Source: Opitutaceae bacterium
Lineage (GTDB): Bacteria > Verrucomicrobiota > Verrucomicrobiia > Opitutales > Opitutaceae
DNA length: 48,339 nt
Assembly (NCBI GenBank): GCA_025360455.1
Contig: JANYCF010000088.1
Location: 1 to 48,339 of the forward strand
Direction: 5' to 3'
In this document: in pieces, positions 47,737 to 48,339 of the stretch
Layout: every line of letters starts with the position of its first letter
How positions within the stretch are numbered: the stretch's first letter is position 1
The notes under the pieces: model-generated
Databases searched by the model: none
What the model was told of the DNA's origin: nothing
Seen by the model: only the letters and a program-made list of their open reading frames with translations
Translations under genes and position numbers: made by a program

Positions 47737-48339
47737 ATGAAAAGCTTGCTCGTTATTCAACCCTTCTCGCTTGGCGATATTGTCTACGGTCTGCAGGTCG
47801 TGCAAAGTTTTGCCTGGGCCCGCCCCGATTGCCGCATCACCTGGCTCGTCAGTGAAGAATACGCCGGGCTCGTGCAGGCTTCGCCGTTTGTGCGCGACAC
47901 GATGGTCTATGCGCAAAAAGCAGGGTGGAAGGCTTGGTTCGCGCTGCGCCGAAATTGTGAGACCCGGTATTTTGATGCCGTGTGGGATATGGGCGGAGTG
48001 CTCCGTTCCGGCTTGCTGACCTCTGCGGTGAAAGCACCGGAAAAGTGGGGCCGGGCAGATGCGCGTCAAGGTGCCGGATTTTTTTATAATAAACGCATCA
48101 CAACGCCGACGGGGCCGGGGCCGCATCACCAGTTGGATATTTTGCAGCCATTCTTGCGGGCGGCCGGTGTGCCTCAGCGTTTGTATTTCCCCATGGAGCT
48201 CAAGCCGAGCCAGCCCTTTGGTTGGGAAGAATTTTTTGGCGGAGAACAAGGCAGCACTTTCGTCATGTTCCCGGACAATCATAAGGAGGAGAAGCCGTGG
48301 CCATATTACAGCGAACTCACCGCATTTATCCTGAAAAAA
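47737..48339 (+). CDS. GT9 heptosyltransferase-like protein, N-terminal part (cut by window edge)
   Basis: A frame from ATG 47737 stays open for 201 codons to the window end. It begins MKSLLVIQPFSLGDIVYGLQVVQSFAWARPDCRITWLVSEEYAGLVQASPFV, the opening of GT9 (WaaC/WaaF) heptosyltransferases. Those transfer heptose from ADP-heptose to the LPS inner core in the cytoplasm. The later FVMFPDNHKEEKPWPYYSELTAF resembles the C-terminal donor-site start. The rest lies beyond the window. ATG is set by the first conserved residue; SD-like CCTGAG is poor. Confidence 0.88.
   Translation, partial: MKSLLVIQPFSLGDIVYGLQVVQSFAWARPDCRITWLVSEEYAGLVQASPFVRDTMVYAQKAGWKAWFALRRNCETRYFDAVWDMGGVLRSGLLTSAVKAPEKWGRADARQGAGFFYNKRITTPTGPGPHHQLDILQPFLRAAGVPQRLYFPMELKPSQPFGWEEFFGGEQGSTFVMFPDNHKEEKPWPYYSELTAFILKK

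Overview
The window looks like chromosomal DNA of a Verrucomicrobiota bacterium, probably Opitutaceae or a close relative. This is an inference from several things together: about 60% GC by eye, a Ser/Thr kinase next to rpoN, secreted GH29/GH43/CE1 enzymes, tandem DUF3857 proteins, REP-type palindromes with a RAYT transposase, and divergent, loosely packed housekeeping genes. No rRNA, tRNA, CRISPR array, prophage or plasmid backbone was seen.

Layout. Positions 1-2700 hold the last residues of an IS630-type transposase, an RlmI-like rRNA methyltransferase, a possibly frameshifted small gene, and a RAYT transposase bracketed by REP palindromes. Positions 2763-10011 hold enolase, an ankyrin-repeat protein, two single-domain response regulators, a Ser/Thr kinase-rpoN pair, an A-type Fe-S carrier and UbiE. 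Positions 10074-17492 hold an HU-like protein, hisS, hydrolases, cytidine deaminase, an alkylation-repair pair (alkA-like and ogt, overlapping ATGA), a TraB/GumN protein and a dGTPase-like HD enzyme. Positions 17538-24099 form a minus-strand, secreted polysaccharide-degradation cluster: CE1 esterase, GH43-CE1 fusion, GH29 fucosidase and a clan GH-D alpha-galactosidase-like enzyme. Positions 24450-34642 are mostly metabolic: GNAT, HD hydrolase, prolyl oligopeptidase, old yellow enzyme, serA-plsY (TGATG overlap), lysC and thrC. Positions 34795-38833 hold two tandem DUF3857/transglutaminase-like exported proteins, and only the second keeps a Cys-His-Asp triad. Positions 39195-48339 are an envelope and lipid region: acyl-CoA desaturase, FkbM methyltransferase, a kinase-glycosidase fusion, an ArnT-like GT39 enzyme, an LpxL-like acyltransferase, a DXD glycosyltransferase and a GT9 heptosyltransferase-like gene that runs off the window.

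The most unusual signals are three. First, a 719-residue fusion of a WaaP-like lipopolysaccharide kinase and a glycosidase-like barrel (41572-43731); its barrel keeps a nucleophile-like Glu but has Ala where the acid/base Glu is expected. Second, several families of intergenic palindromes: REPs linked to the RAYT, a 50-bp two-hairpin repeat in two copies that differ by a compensatory base-pair change, and nested inverted repeats. Third, one of the nested repeats is a 139-bp MITE-like insertion with 23-bp terminal inverted repeats and an 11-bp target duplication.
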